Shown: one piece after another, positions 1 to 8,200 of the stretch
Position numbering within the stretch: the first letter of the stretch is position 1
How the letters are laid out: each line of letters begins with the position of its first letter
Assembly (NCBI GenBank): GCA_000438015.1
Contig: FR901636.1
Location: forward strand, 8,877-21,382
From: Coraliomargarita sp. CAG:312
GTDB lineage: Bacteria; Verrucomicrobiota; Verrucomicrobiia; Opitutales; Intestinicryptomonadaceae
Reading direction: 5' to 3'
DNA: 12,506 bases
The notes under the pieces: generated by a model
Told to the model about the DNA's origin: nothing
The model's database searches: none
What the model saw: the letters and a program-made list of their open reading frames with translations, nothing else
Made by a program: the position numbers and the translations under genes

Positions 1-521
1 ATGGGAGTTGGGCTTCCCGCAGACGCGGCGATTTTTCCGTCTTTGCTTGCGGCGTATTTTACTGCAAGCAGCGCGCGGGAATTTACTATGGAATAATTAA
101 AAATGAAATTTAACCCGCGGCATTCTTCCTCTAATATTCCAGCTTCGCACTTAATTCCGCGCCCCGCCAAGACCTCCAGCGCCCTTCCGCAATGGAGAGG
201 ATTGGGATCCAGGGCACCGATTTTAACTTCGGATATATTAGCCTCCGATATGGCATCGCAACAAGCTCCTGTCCTTCCCTTGGTGCTGCACGGTTCAAGC
301 GTGACATAAAGAGTGGCACCTGCAGGAGATTCAGACGCGGAGCGCAAACATTCTATCTCCGCATGCGCCGCTCCGTCGCGCCGGTGGAAACCCTCCCCCA
401 CCACTCTTCCGCCCTTTACCAGAACCGCTCCAACCATCGGATTAGGAGATGTGTCTCCCCATCCGCGCTTTGCGAGTTCCAATGCGCGGGACATATGCGC
501 TATGTCTTCAGGAGCCGGCAT
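1..521 (-). CDS. ribD: Riboflavin biosynthesis protein RibD, 5' part (deaminase domain and start of reductase domain)
   Basis: Bifunctional cytosolic enzyme of riboflavin synthesis. The N-terminal zinc deaminase acts on diaminohydroxyphosphoribosylaminopyrimidine, and the C-terminal reductase then reduces the ribosyl chain. The visible 173 codons show the substrate-loop motif TSPNPMVGAVL (residues 25-34), the zinc/catalytic HAE (H53, E55) and the paired zinc cysteines in EPCSTKGRTGAC (C78, C87). The stretch VKYAASKDGKIA (about 154-165) is the usual opening of the reductase domain. The frame is open to the window edge, so the 3' half (family length about 360 residues) lies outside. The ATG at 521 is only 3 bp after the stop of the preceding metallo-hydrolase, which suggests one transcript. 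A later in-frame ATG (residue 10) is possible. Identity is very secure. No FMN riboswitch is visible nearby. Confidence 0.94.
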   Translation of the reverse strand, partial: MPAPEDIAHMSRALELAKRGWGDTSPNPMVGAVLVKGGRVVGEGFHRRDGAAHAEIECLRSASESPAGATLYVTLEPCSTKGRTGACCDAISEANISEVKIGALDPNPLHCGRALEVLAGRGIKCEAGILEEECRGLNFIFNYSIVNSRALLAVKYAASKDGKIAASAGSPTP

Positions 522-524
522 TCT

Positions 525-1166
525 CTATCCGCCAAAATACGGATTATACTGGCGCTCGTGGGCGACCGTCGTCGGTTCTCCGTGCCCCGGATATATAACC
601 GTGCTTGCGGGCAATGTAAAAATTTTTTCCTTAATAGACTTCTCCAAGGCGGCATAACTTCCGCCCCATAGATCGGTACGGCCGATGCTGTCGGCAAAAA
701 TCACGTCGCCGGCAAAAAGGACTCCGCGGCCGCCGGAATCTTTCACAAAATAAATTATGCTTCCTGGACAATGCCCCGGCGCCTCAAAGCATTTTATTTT
801 CATCCCGGCGATTTCAAGCTCCATGCCGTCTTTTGGGAAAACGTCTATTTTCGCCCCGGCGAAATCGCCTAGGGAGAAATATTGCAACTGGAATTTAGGG
901 TTTTCCACCAGCTGACTTCCTTCTTCTCCAGCGTAAATTTTCGCGCCTGTGGATTCTGCGAGCGCGGCGGTATCCCATATGTGGTCCCAATGTCCGTGCG
1001 TAAGCAGAATTGCAGCAAGCTTGCGCCCATGCTTTTCCAAAATTGAGGGAATTGCCGACGCAGCTCCGAAAGGAGCGTCAACAAGCACCGCCGAATCAGA
1101 ATTGTCCGGCAAGATTAAATATGAATTTGTTTCAAGTTGCCCCAACGGCAGTGTCAATATTTCCAT
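525..1166 (-). CDS. MBL-fold metallo-hydrolase, glyoxalase II-like (YcbL type)
   Basis: A 213-residue cytosolic protein of the metallo-beta-lactamase fold, about the usual length of the small glyoxalase II-like (YcbL/GloB-like) hydrolases. Metal ligands are visible in order: THGHWDH (H57, H59, D61, H62), PGHCPG (H132), FAGD (D154) and YPGHG (H195). The end, with E-x-x-x-NP at residues 204-209, is also typical. The start MEILTLPLGQ matches the family's usual N-terminus, so the ATG at 1166 is favoured although no clear Shine-Dalgarno site precedes it. Family members cleave thioesters such as S-lactoylglutathione or related metabolites; the real substrate cannot be read from sequence. It lacks the C-terminal helical domain of full-length glyoxalase II. 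It is followed directly by ribD. Confidence 0.9.
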   Translation of the reverse strand: MEILTLPLGQLETNSYLILPDNSDSAVLVDAPFGAASAIPSILEKHGRKLAAILLTHGHWDHIWDTAALAESTGAKIYAGEEGSQLVENPKFQLQYFSLGDFAGAKIDVFPKDGMELEIAGMKIKCFEAPGHCPGSIIYFVKDSGGRGVLFAGDVIFADSIGRTDLWGGSYAALEKSIKEKIFTLPASTVIYPGHGEPTTVAHERQYNPYFGG

Positions 1167-1251
1167 AAAAATTCTTCAAGTTCTTCAGATTTTGCATCCG
1201 GCGTTTTCAAATGCGCTTCCATAGGGCGGCGGAAAGAAAACGCTGTCTCAA

Positions 1252-2172
1252 TTATTTATCGGCGGCAAACCCCATTTCCTTCAGCCAGTCTTCGCACAGA
1301 TTTATCCAGACTCTGACCCTGTCTTTTTGGTTGTTGAGGCAGAAGCCATGCCCGCCTTTTGAAAATAAAAACAGATCCGCCGGCACCCCCGCTTTTTTTA
1401 ATGCAAGATAATATGCGATTGAAGCGTCGATATAAGTCTTGTCGTCCTGGGTTTGCACTATAAACGCAGGAGGCGTGCTTGAATCTATTTTCAAGTTTTT
1501 GGAAAGCTCAAACTGCGCCGAGTAGTCCATGTCTTGCGGCTTCTCCTTTCCATTCCAACGCCAATCGTAAGTGGGCTGGTCGCAATATGCGGGATATACC
1601 AAAACAGTGCAATCCGGCTTGCACGATATTTCGTCTATCCCATCCACATTTTCGTACGCGGATTTATCCGTCGCGCTCGCCCTGGCTGACAAATTAGCGC
1701 CGGCGGAAAATCCCATGACTCCTATCTTGTCGGGATTTATATTCAATTCCTTGGCATTTGCGCGCGCAAAGCGTATGGCTCTCTGAATGTCCATCAAAGC
1801 CCCTTTGGTATTGTCTGGAATACGGTATTTTAGAACGGCGCAAGATATTCCAGCCTTGGATAATCTCTCTGCTATTTCGACGCCCTCATTCACATACCAA
1901 ATGTCCCTATAAGCGCCTCCTGGGCAAACTATAATAAGCCCGGACGGGTTGCCGCCGCCCGCCATAAAGAATTCGAGGGTAGGCGTAGACACGAAATTTA
2001 TGCGCTTATCCTTATTTCTGAAAATTTTAAACGTTTCCTTTTCCTTGCATGCCGTTCCCGGCATTTTCCCTTCCGGCCAAATTTTTTTTACAGCGCCCTC
2101 CGACGCGTCCGCCGTCGCAAAAGCGGCAAAAAGACATGCCGCCAGCAAAATAATCTTTTTCATATTTTTCAT
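1252..2172 (-). CDS. Secreted alpha/beta hydrolase, BD-FAE / acetyl-xylan-esterase-like (paralog 1)
   Basis: A 306-residue serine hydrolase. Residues 1-23 form a signal peptide (basic start, hydrophobic core, A-x-A near 21-23). The LAAC at 10-13 resembles a lipobox, but the hydrophobic stretch continues past it, so export by signal peptidase I is preferred. The mature protein has the oxyanion motif CPGGAY (83-88), the nucleophile elbow GFSAG (S156), the acid in QTQDD (D243 or D244) and the catalytic His in GGHGF (H275). The early IWPEGKMPG motif is common in esterases of polysaccharide-degrading bacteria. It probably removes acetyl or feruloyl groups from hemicellulose or another glycan outside the cytoplasm; the ester substrate is not determinable. 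It sits just downstream of a close paralog, 297 bp away. The start could be the ATG at 2172 or the fourth residue; neither has a clear ribosome site. Confidence 0.88.
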   Translation of the reverse strand: MKNMKKIILLAACLFAAFATADASEGAVKKIWPEGKMPGTACKEKETFKIFRNKDKRINFVSTPTLEFFMAGGGNPSGLIIVCPGGAYRDIWYVNEGVEIAERLSKAGISCAVLKYRIPDNTKGALMDIQRAIRFARANAKELNINPDKIGVMGFSAGANLSARASATDKSAYENVDGIDEISCKPDCTVLVYPAYCDQPTYDWRWNGKEKPQDMDYSAQFELSKNLKIDSSTPPAFIVQTQDDKTYIDASIAYYLALKKAGVPADLFLFSKGGHGFCLNNQKDRVRVWINLCEDWLKEMGFAADK

Positions 2173-2265
2173 TGTTTTTAACTTTTGTTAAATTCAAACA
2201 TTCTTTTTTGCAGCCCCCCATAAAAGAAAGCCCGCACCGCCGCAAATGCCGCCGGAATTTTTATT

Positions 2266-2295
2266 TTTATATGCAAGGCTAGACTACGCATGCAA
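2266..2295 (-). promoter_or_regulatory. Possible sigma70-type promoter for the first esterase
   Basis: Minus-strand TATAAA (2271-2266) lies 18 bp after TTGCAT (2295-2290). The -10 is good and the -35 is poor. It would give a 5' leader of roughly 85-90 nt ahead of the ATG at 2172. That leader contains the inverted repeat TTTAAC-N4-GTTAAA (2177-2192), right before the start codon. Pattern match only. Confidence 0.25.
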
Positions 2296-2394
2296 TATAT
2301 TTCTAAAAAAAATAGCCGCAATCCAGCAGAAAAAAATCCGCCAATTTTTCCGCCGTATCAAGGCGCCTCGCGCAGCGCCAAATTATCAAGAACA

Positions 2395-2431
2395 CATTCC
2401 CGCGGAAGGCTTAGACATTTTCCTGGGAATG
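2395..2431. repeat. Inverted repeat between the two esterase genes
   Basis: CATTCCC (2395-2401) pairs with GGGAATG (2425-2431), with an inner GGAA/TTCC pairing. It lies 39 bp downstream of the second esterase's stop. There is no T-run on the minus strand, so it is not a standard terminator. It could stabilise the 3' end of that mRNA. A second short hairpin, GGCGC-N8-GCGCC, lies at about 2362-2379, also without a T-run. Confidence 0.3.
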
Positions 2432-2469
2432 GAGTAAAATCCGTCCGCAAAAAAGCGCCGTTTCTACAT

Positions 2470-3375
2470 TTAAAAACCGCGGCTTTTCAGCCAGTCTTCG
2501 CAGAGTTCGTTCCAGTCGTTGACAAGTTTTGCCTTGTCGCGTATCCCATAGCCGTGCCCGCCTGAATCGAAAATATGCAGGCATGAAGGAACATTGGCTT
2601 CTTTAAGAGCCAAATAGTAGGCTATGGAGGAATTTATCCATGCGCTGTCGTCCTGGGTTTGCACTATGAACGCAGGAGGCGTTTTCGAATCTATTTTAAG
2701 TTCGGAGGCAAGCCTATAGTCGCTGTTGAAATCTTCATGCTTCCTCTTTTGCTTATTTCCCCAGCACTGCTGGAATGTCGGTTCGTCGCAGTAGGCGGGA
2801 TATATCAAACAGGTAAAATCGGGCCTCGCGGAAACTTTGTCTATTTCATCTATGGCGCGGTATGAATCTGTTGCGTAAAGAGTGCTTGCGCGCGCCGATA
2901 GGTTGGCGCCTGCGGAGAATCCCATAACGGCGATTTTAGACGGGTCGATATTCAATTCCGAGGCGTTTGCGCGAACAGTCCTAATTGCGCGTTGCAAGTC
3001 CATAAGAGCTCCTTCGCGGTTATTGGGAACCCTGTACTTTAGTATGACCGCCGCTATTCCCTCTTTGGCAAGCCATTCCGCTATCTCCTGGCCCTCAAGA
3101 TTGTACGCTAAAATAGAATATCCGCCGCCGGGAGATATTATTACGGCACCGGTTGGCTTTCGGCTTTTTGGGATATAAAATTCGAGAGTCGGCTTTGAAA
3201 CAAAACTTATGCGTGTCACGCCGTCGGCGGCAGTTTTTGCCACTTCTTGTTCGCCGCATGCGGGCCCGGGCATTTTGCCTTCGGGCCACAAGTCTTGTTT
3301 AGATACGCTAAAGTCGTCCGCAAACGCAACCGACACAAAGCATAAGCCTGCCAGAATAGATATTAACTTTTTCAT
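2470..3375 (-). CDS. Secreted alpha/beta hydrolase, BD-FAE / acetyl-xylan-esterase-like (paralog 2)
   Basis: A 301-residue paralog of the downstream hydrolase. The signal peptide covers residues 1-19 (MKKLISILAG start, cleavage likely after VAFA). Catalytic features: SPGGGY oxyanion loop (81-86), GFSAG with S154, QTQDD with D242/D243, and GGHGY with H274. The LWPEGKMPG motif follows the signal peptide as in the paralog. Insertions differ only modestly, around residues 160-180 and 200-220. It probably acts on an acylated glycan in the periplasm or outside the cell, perhaps with a different substrate from its neighbour. The TTG/TAT-type promoter at 3439-3468 suggests the gene starts its own transcript after miaA. 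Family assignment is firm; substrate is unknown. Confidence 0.88.
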   Translation of the reverse strand: MKKLISILAGLCFVSVAFADDFSVSKQDLWPEGKMPGPACGEQEVAKTAADGVTRISFVSKPTLEFYIPKSRKPTGAVIISPGGGYSILAYNLEGQEIAEWLAKEGIAAVILKYRVPNNREGALMDLQRAIRTVRANASELNIDPSKIAVMGFSAGANLSARASTLYATDSYRAIDEIDKVSARPDFTCLIYPAYCDEPTFQQCWGNKQKRKHEDFNSDYRLASELKIDSKTPPAFIVQTQDDSAWINSSIAYYLALKEANVPSCLHIFDSGGHGYGIRDKAKLVNDWNELCEDWLKSRGF

Positions 3376-3438
3376 ATTTCGCCGTTTTTTTTATTTAAAG
3401 CAAACCGGACGAAATCTCGCGCGGATTTGCTTTTGTAA

Positions 3439-3468
3439 AAAATATCACCACGTATTTGCGCGCGTCAA
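3439..3468 (-). promoter_or_regulatory. Possible sigma70-type promoter for the second esterase
   Basis: Minus strand TTGACG (3468-3463), an 18-bp spacer, then TATTTT (3444-3439). The match is 5/6 to the -35 and 4/6 to the -10. The predicted leader to the ATG at 3375 is about 55-60 nt. This is the best promoter-like match seen on the left half of the window, but it rests on the pattern alone. Confidence 0.35.
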
Positions 3469-3485
3469 CATAAACTTCCAAAAGG

Positions 3486-3504
3486 TTTCCGATTTTTTCG
3501 GAAA
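3486..3504 (-). terminator. Weak terminator-like hairpin after miaA
   Basis: TTTCCGA (3486-3492) and TCGGAAA (3498-3504) form a 7-bp stem with a 5-nt loop. On the minus strand it is followed by CCTTTTGG, a short and interrupted T-run. It lies about 185 bp past the miaA stop and upstream of the candidate esterase promoter. Plausible but weak. Confidence 0.25.
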
Positions 3505-3689
3505 TTAATACGGGTAAAAATATCCGTTTTTTACGCCCGAGCGCGCTTTGTGGAGGTGTAAAACAAGCGCTTTTCTTTGCGCCTATCCCCACATATACTA
3601 ATGCTAAATACACCATGGCAAAAAGCGCGTCGGCAGCAAGGCGCACAAAGAGAAACTTTGCCCTGAAAATGCGGAGCAATTGGCAGGTT

Positions 3690-4580
3690 TTAGATTCTCC
3701 CGTTTTTACGCCGGCTGTGGATTTCCAATATCCTGCGGAAAAATTTCCGCTGTTTTTTTGTAAGGGCAATCGTATTTTTCGCAATCTCAGCCGCCAAAGC
3801 CTCCCTGTCAGACCCGCCGCTGCAAAGCCATTTTACCGTTTCACGATAGCCTATTGCCGAACGCGCCGCAGGATTTTCAAGCATCCCCATATCTATCAAT
3901 GCGCGGGTTTCGTCTATTAGCCCGCCTCTTACCATCGCGCGGGAACGCGACAAAATGGACTCGTTTAGAGTTTGGGAATCAGGTTCCAATATAATTAAAT
4001 CGCGCTCCAAATCGCCCATGGGACACGGCAATTTTGAAAAATCGTCGAGAAGCTCCGCCACTGATTTTCCGCTTGCCATGCACCGCTCCAAAGCGTTTTT
4101 TGTGCGGCGCGGATTCCGCATATCGACAAATTTTGGAGCGTCGGGATCAATTCTCAGAAGCGCTTCTGCGAGGCCTTCTGCTCCTCCCTCTGATTCAATC
4201 TTTCCCGACTCGGCCCTTATCGAAGCGTCAATAGGCAAATTATCGACAACCGCAGCAAACCATGCCATAAGATAAAATCCGCTGCCGCCGGCGACCACTA
4301 CATTTTTTCCCCTTGAGACGATATCGTCCAAAGCGGCGCGAGCGCAGGAGACATATTTTGAAACGTCGAATATTTCCGAAACATCCGCCACGTCTATCAG
4401 ATGGTGCCTTACGCGCGAAAGCTCAGCCTTTGACGCCTTGGCGGAACCTATATCCATATGGCGGTAGACTTGTACGCTGTCGCACGACACTATCTCCGCA
4501 TTGTTTTTCAGCGCAAATTCAATCGCCGCAGCGGTTTTACCTGAACATGTGCAGCCTGTTATTACGGTGACTTTTGTCAT
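3690..4580 (-). CDS. miaA: tRNA dimethylallyltransferase MiaA
   Basis: Transfers a dimethylallyl group to A37 of tRNAs reading codons that begin with U, in the cytosol. The 296 residues fit the family length. Motifs: P-loop GCTCSGKT (9-16; usual form GPTASGKT), CDSVQVYRHMDIGSAK (33-48), HHLID (59-63), GGSGFYL (98-104), RNPRRTKNALE (155-165) and AIGYRE (242-247). The end TKKQRKFFRR (274-283) corresponds to the usual AKRQ-x-TWF segment. The frame is open 38 codons further upstream, but homology starts at MTKVTVITG, and this ATG (4580) lies inside the nth stop as ATGA, so it is taken as the start. Translation is probably coupled to nth. The P-loop and C-terminal helix are divergent, but the core motifs are intact. 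Confidence 0.92.
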   Translation of the reverse strand: MTKVTVITGCTCSGKTAAAIEFALKNNAEIVSCDSVQVYRHMDIGSAKASKAELSRVRHHLIDVADVSEIFDVSKYVSCARAALDDIVSRGKNVVVAGGSGFYLMAWFAAVVDNLPIDASIRAESGKIESEGGAEGLAEALLRIDPDAPKFVDMRNPRRTKNALERCMASGKSVAELLDDFSKLPCPMGDLERDLIILEPDSQTLNESILSRSRAMVRGGLIDETRALIDMGMLENPAARSAIGYRETVKWLCSGGSDREALAAEIAKNTIALTKKQRKFFRRILEIHSRRKNGRI

Positions 4581-5209
4581 TTTCTGAGCGCAAGTTTTTT
4601 GCAGAGCGGGCACATCGTCTCTGGAGTTTTGCAAGTGTGCGCCTTGCAATATTCCCGGCCGTAATAGATTAGCTGCAAGTGTAGGTCTGCCCACTTTTCC
4701 TTTGGGAACAAGCGCTTCAAATCTTTTTCAGTGCGCTCCACGCTGCTTCCGTCGCTTAGGCGCCAGCGGCGAGCTAGCCTGTGTATGTGCGTATCCACCG
4801 GGAAAGCCGGCACTCCGAATGCCTGCTGCATTATTACGGAAGCAGTTTTGTGCCCAACGCCGGGAAGCGCTTCAAGTGCCTCGAAACTTTCGGGGACTTC
4901 CCCTCCATGCTTGCTCGACAAAATTTCCGAAAGGGCATGTATATTTTTTGCCTTTGTCTTAGAAAGCCCGCATGGCTGTATTATGGAGCGTATCTTCTCC
5001 ACGCTCAGCGCAGCCATTTTCTCCGGGGTGTCAGCCAGGTCGAAAAGCTTGGGAGACACTTCGTTGACGCGCTTGTCCGTGCATTGCGCCGAAAGCACCA
5101 CTGCCACGAGAAACGTGAACACATTGCGGCTCCGCAGAGGAATTTGCGGATCCGGATATAGCCGGGCAAGCTCGTCGGAAACTATTTTTGCGCGCTCCGC
5201 TTTAGTCAT
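4577..5209 (-). CDS. nth: Endonuclease III (DNA glycosylase/AP lyase) Nth
   Basis: Bifunctional base-excision-repair enzyme that removes oxidised pyrimidines and nicks the abasic site. At 210 residues it is close to the usual length. Seen: VVLSAQCTDKRVNEV (37-51), the helix-hairpin-helix LPGVGHKTASV with the catalytic Lys K121 (115-125), and VDTHIHRLARRW with the catalytic Asp D139 (138-149). The C-terminus has four cysteines (C188, C193, C200, C203), but their spacing C-x4-C-x6-C-x2-C differs from the classical iron-sulfur pattern C-x6-C-x2-C-x5-C; the last classical cysteine is an arginine here. The start lies 6 bp after the lacZ stop. The purine-rich GGGAAGGG at the end of lacZ may serve as the ribosome site. 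The stop overlaps the miaA start. Confidence 0.94.
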   Translation of the reverse strand: MTKAERAKIVSDELARLYPDPQIPLRSRNVFTFLVAVVLSAQCTDKRVNEVSPKLFDLADTPEKMAALSVEKIRSIIQPCGLSKTKAKNIHALSEILSSKHGGEVPESFEALEALPGVGHKTASVIMQQAFGVPAFPVDTHIHRLARRWRLSDGSSVERTEKDLKRLFPKEKWADLHLQLIYYGREYCKAHTCKTPETMCPLCKKLALRK

Positions 5210-5215
5210 CCCGAT

Positions 5216-8200
5216 TTAATCCCTTCCCTTTATTGCAAAGGATATTTTGTAGGTCTTGCCGCTCTTTATTTGGGCGTCTTCGTATGGAATAGCCCCCCAT
5301 GAATTTACTCCGCCAACTCCCATATTCATGGCAGAAACACTCACGATATTGAAATCTCGTTCCGGCAATTGGGTGGGATGGAGAGCCTGTTCTATATCTT
5401 CTATTAAGCACGGGTATGTCGATAACTCAAAGAATCCTCCCTGGGAATAGATGTTTAACATTGCCCCCACTCCAGACCCGAGCAGCGTGGCATGGCGGAC
5501 TTCGGCGACATTCGACGCCTCTTGCGGATCTGAATATTTGTGGAACGCCGACGAAACAGAGTCTTTAAAGTTGCCCACCCAAGTTCCTTGGTCGCGGTCT
5601 ACGTAATTTTCGTAAGGTCCTTTGCCGTACCAGAAGCGCGTATTGAGATTCTTGTTGACAGCAAATTGCATGCCCATACGAGGCAGCATGGGCAGGCCTT
5701 TGGCAACGGCAATCTCGCCGTTTACGTAAATTGTGCCGTCGGGATAAATGTCGTATGAAAAAGTCGCCGAAGAATCCTTGGCAGGAATGGCGTAGCGGCT
5801 TTCAATCCTTACGAAGGACCATCCCCCGTCGGTCTGCTGCCGTGAATCGAACCTCACAAGCCTCATTCTCTCGGCTGCTGTTCGCCATACTGCGAGCTTT
5901 TCGGCAAGCTTTGCGCCCATGTCGTTATTTGTCTGCGGGCGCCAAAGGCTGAGGCGCATTTCTCCGGTTATTAATTTTTTCCCGGCAAAATCGTACGAGG
6001 AAAGCCAGCCGTTGCGCTTATTGAAAACAGCCTTAAAGTCGTCTCCGACCACTGTCAAGAAGTCGCTTGAATTTTCAACGCTCAATTTGCCCTCTTCGTT
6101 TCTGGCGGAAAACTGCCTATATTTTCCCCCAAGCGGGAATTGTTCCCATGCGACTTCGTACCCCGCCGGGACCGCATTCGATGTGGCGGACTTGGTTTTG
6201 TAAGACAGGCGCAGGAAATACTCGCCGTCCTCCGACATATCTACATCAGACAAATCTATTATTGCGCGCGCCGTCGATTGGGGCTGCACAGGGGCAAGAT
6301 CAAAATCGCCATCCTCAATTTCCCTGCCGTCGCGGGTGACGGTCCAAGAGGCGGAAATATTGCCCAAATCCGTAAAGAAGTTTTCGTTAAAAATATCCAC
6401 TTGGGCTATTCCGCTTTCGAACGAAACAAGCTTTGAATGTATGTTCTGATGCGTTTTTTTAACTTCCCAAACTTGCGGGCTCGGGAATATGTCCGCCATA
6501 ACAAGTCCGTTCATGCAAAATGAACCGTCGTTCGGGAAATCGCCGAAGTCTCCGCCATAGGCAAAGTACCTCTTATTTGACGGAACCTGCCTGAAATCGG
6601 CGAAATCTATATTCGAAAGAGTCCTGGCGCCGTCGGGTTCGGCCGTAAAGAAATCCCTGTCTAAGACCGCATCGACAACCCTGAATTTTTCAACTGCGCC
6701 AAGCACGGAATCCTTGGATTCCTTGTTGCGCGGCGTAATCATCAGCGGATTTGTCCCAAAGAACGAAATATCCTTGGATATTTCTTTTGAGGCTATTCTT
6801 TTGCCATCCAAATATAGCGCCATCTCGCCGTTTCCAGCCGACGCGGCAATTTCGGCGGTTTTCTTGAAATCTGCGGGAGCCTCTAAAATGTCCCACGCCG
6901 AGCCATTCCAGACGGAAAAAGAAAGAGTTTTGCGCTTATCGACAAACATTAGTACAAAAACCCCCTTCTGTTCCGCGAGAATTTCCGTGGGAGCAAAACG
7001 CACGGGATGGGGCTGCTTGGAAATTTTTGCCGGACCTTCGTCATAATCAACTTTCGGCTCGAACCCTTGCGAGTTGAGCTTTAAAGCCACGGTAAATGCT
7101 CCAGCAGGGCGCTCAAATAGCCCCGGAACCGCAACGGCTCCGGCGCGCTCCATGACGCGCTTCGTTCTTGAATCGGGAAAGACGCAAATAGAGCGTTTTG
7201 TATTGGCGGAATCCTTGACGCGAACAATCGGCTCCGCATTCTTATATATTCCCTGGTCTTTCCAGTCCCAAATAAACCCGCCTTGAAAACGCGGCTCTTT
7301 GCGAACCAAATCCCAATAGTTTTTGAGGACTCCGCTGCTGTTGCCCATGGCGTGCGAATACTCGCAGAGTATGACTGGATGGCGCTCAGAAGGCTCCAGC
7401 TTGTCCTCTTTGCGAAGGAATTTTACAATGTCTTCAGGGGTAATGTACATTTCGGAATAAATATCGGCGTAGGTCGGGGGAAGATTTCTGTCGTAATGCA
7501 CCAAGCGCGAGGCGTCGCGCTTCTTTACCCATGCGGCGGCGTCCTCAAAAGCCTTGCAATCCATAGTCTCATTGCCCAGAGACCAAAATACAACGCACGG
7601 ATGGTTCTTGTCGCGCTCTACCATATTCTTTACCCTATCGAGAGTCGCAGCCTCCCATCCCTTGCCGATTGGGCCGTCTTTATTGGTGTAGAGTTCGTGC
7701 ATTTCGATGTTGGCCTCGTCTATGACGTACATTCCAAGCTTGTCGCACAAATCGTAAAAAGAAGGATGGTTGGGATAATGCGATGTGCGTATGGAGTTGA
7801 TATTGTATTTTTTCATCGCAAGAATGTCCGCCTTCGCAACATCCGGAGTTATAGCCTGCGCAAGCTCAGGCGAATGCTCATGGCGGTCGACTCCCTTGAA
7901 CAAAACAGGTTTCCCGTTGACGAGAACCTGGCCGTCCTTTTTCTCAACGCTGCGGAAACCAACGTTGAATACGGTATAGATTTTTTCTGCGCCCGCAGTT
8001 TCAAACTCCACGAGAAGCTTGTAAAGGTTAGGATCCTCGGCGCTCCACGCCTTTACATTTTGAATTGTCGGAAAATTCCAGCGGCAGAGCATTGACGACT
8101 TAGGATCTATTTCCGAGCCAAAATCGGCATCCGAAATAAGGCGGTTTGACGAATCGTACAGGCGTCCGGAAAGCTTGAACCCCCGCCGAATGCCGGTTGG

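Larger units (their letters stand above)
3376..3689. other. Intergenic region between miaA and the second esterase
   Basis: 314 bp without a convincing gene. A minus-strand frame is open from the miaA tail to about 3395, but it has no ribosome site and no family resemblance. The region holds a 7-bp hairpin that may end miaA transcripts (3486-3504), a candidate promoter (3439-3468) and a bulged inverted repeat near 3543-3570 (GCGCTTTGT against ACAAGCGC). Confidence 0.6.

Noticed and set aside
3395..3784. Minus-strand 129-codon frame overlapping the end of miaA
   Set aside because: It overlaps a certain gene in another frame, has no ribosome site and shows no recognisable domain. It also crosses the candidate promoter and hairpin.
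7283..8095. Long 270-codon plus-strand frame inside lacZ
   Set aside because: It is antisense to the lacZ catalytic barrel, whose motifs are certain. Antisense frames of this size are expected from codon bias.
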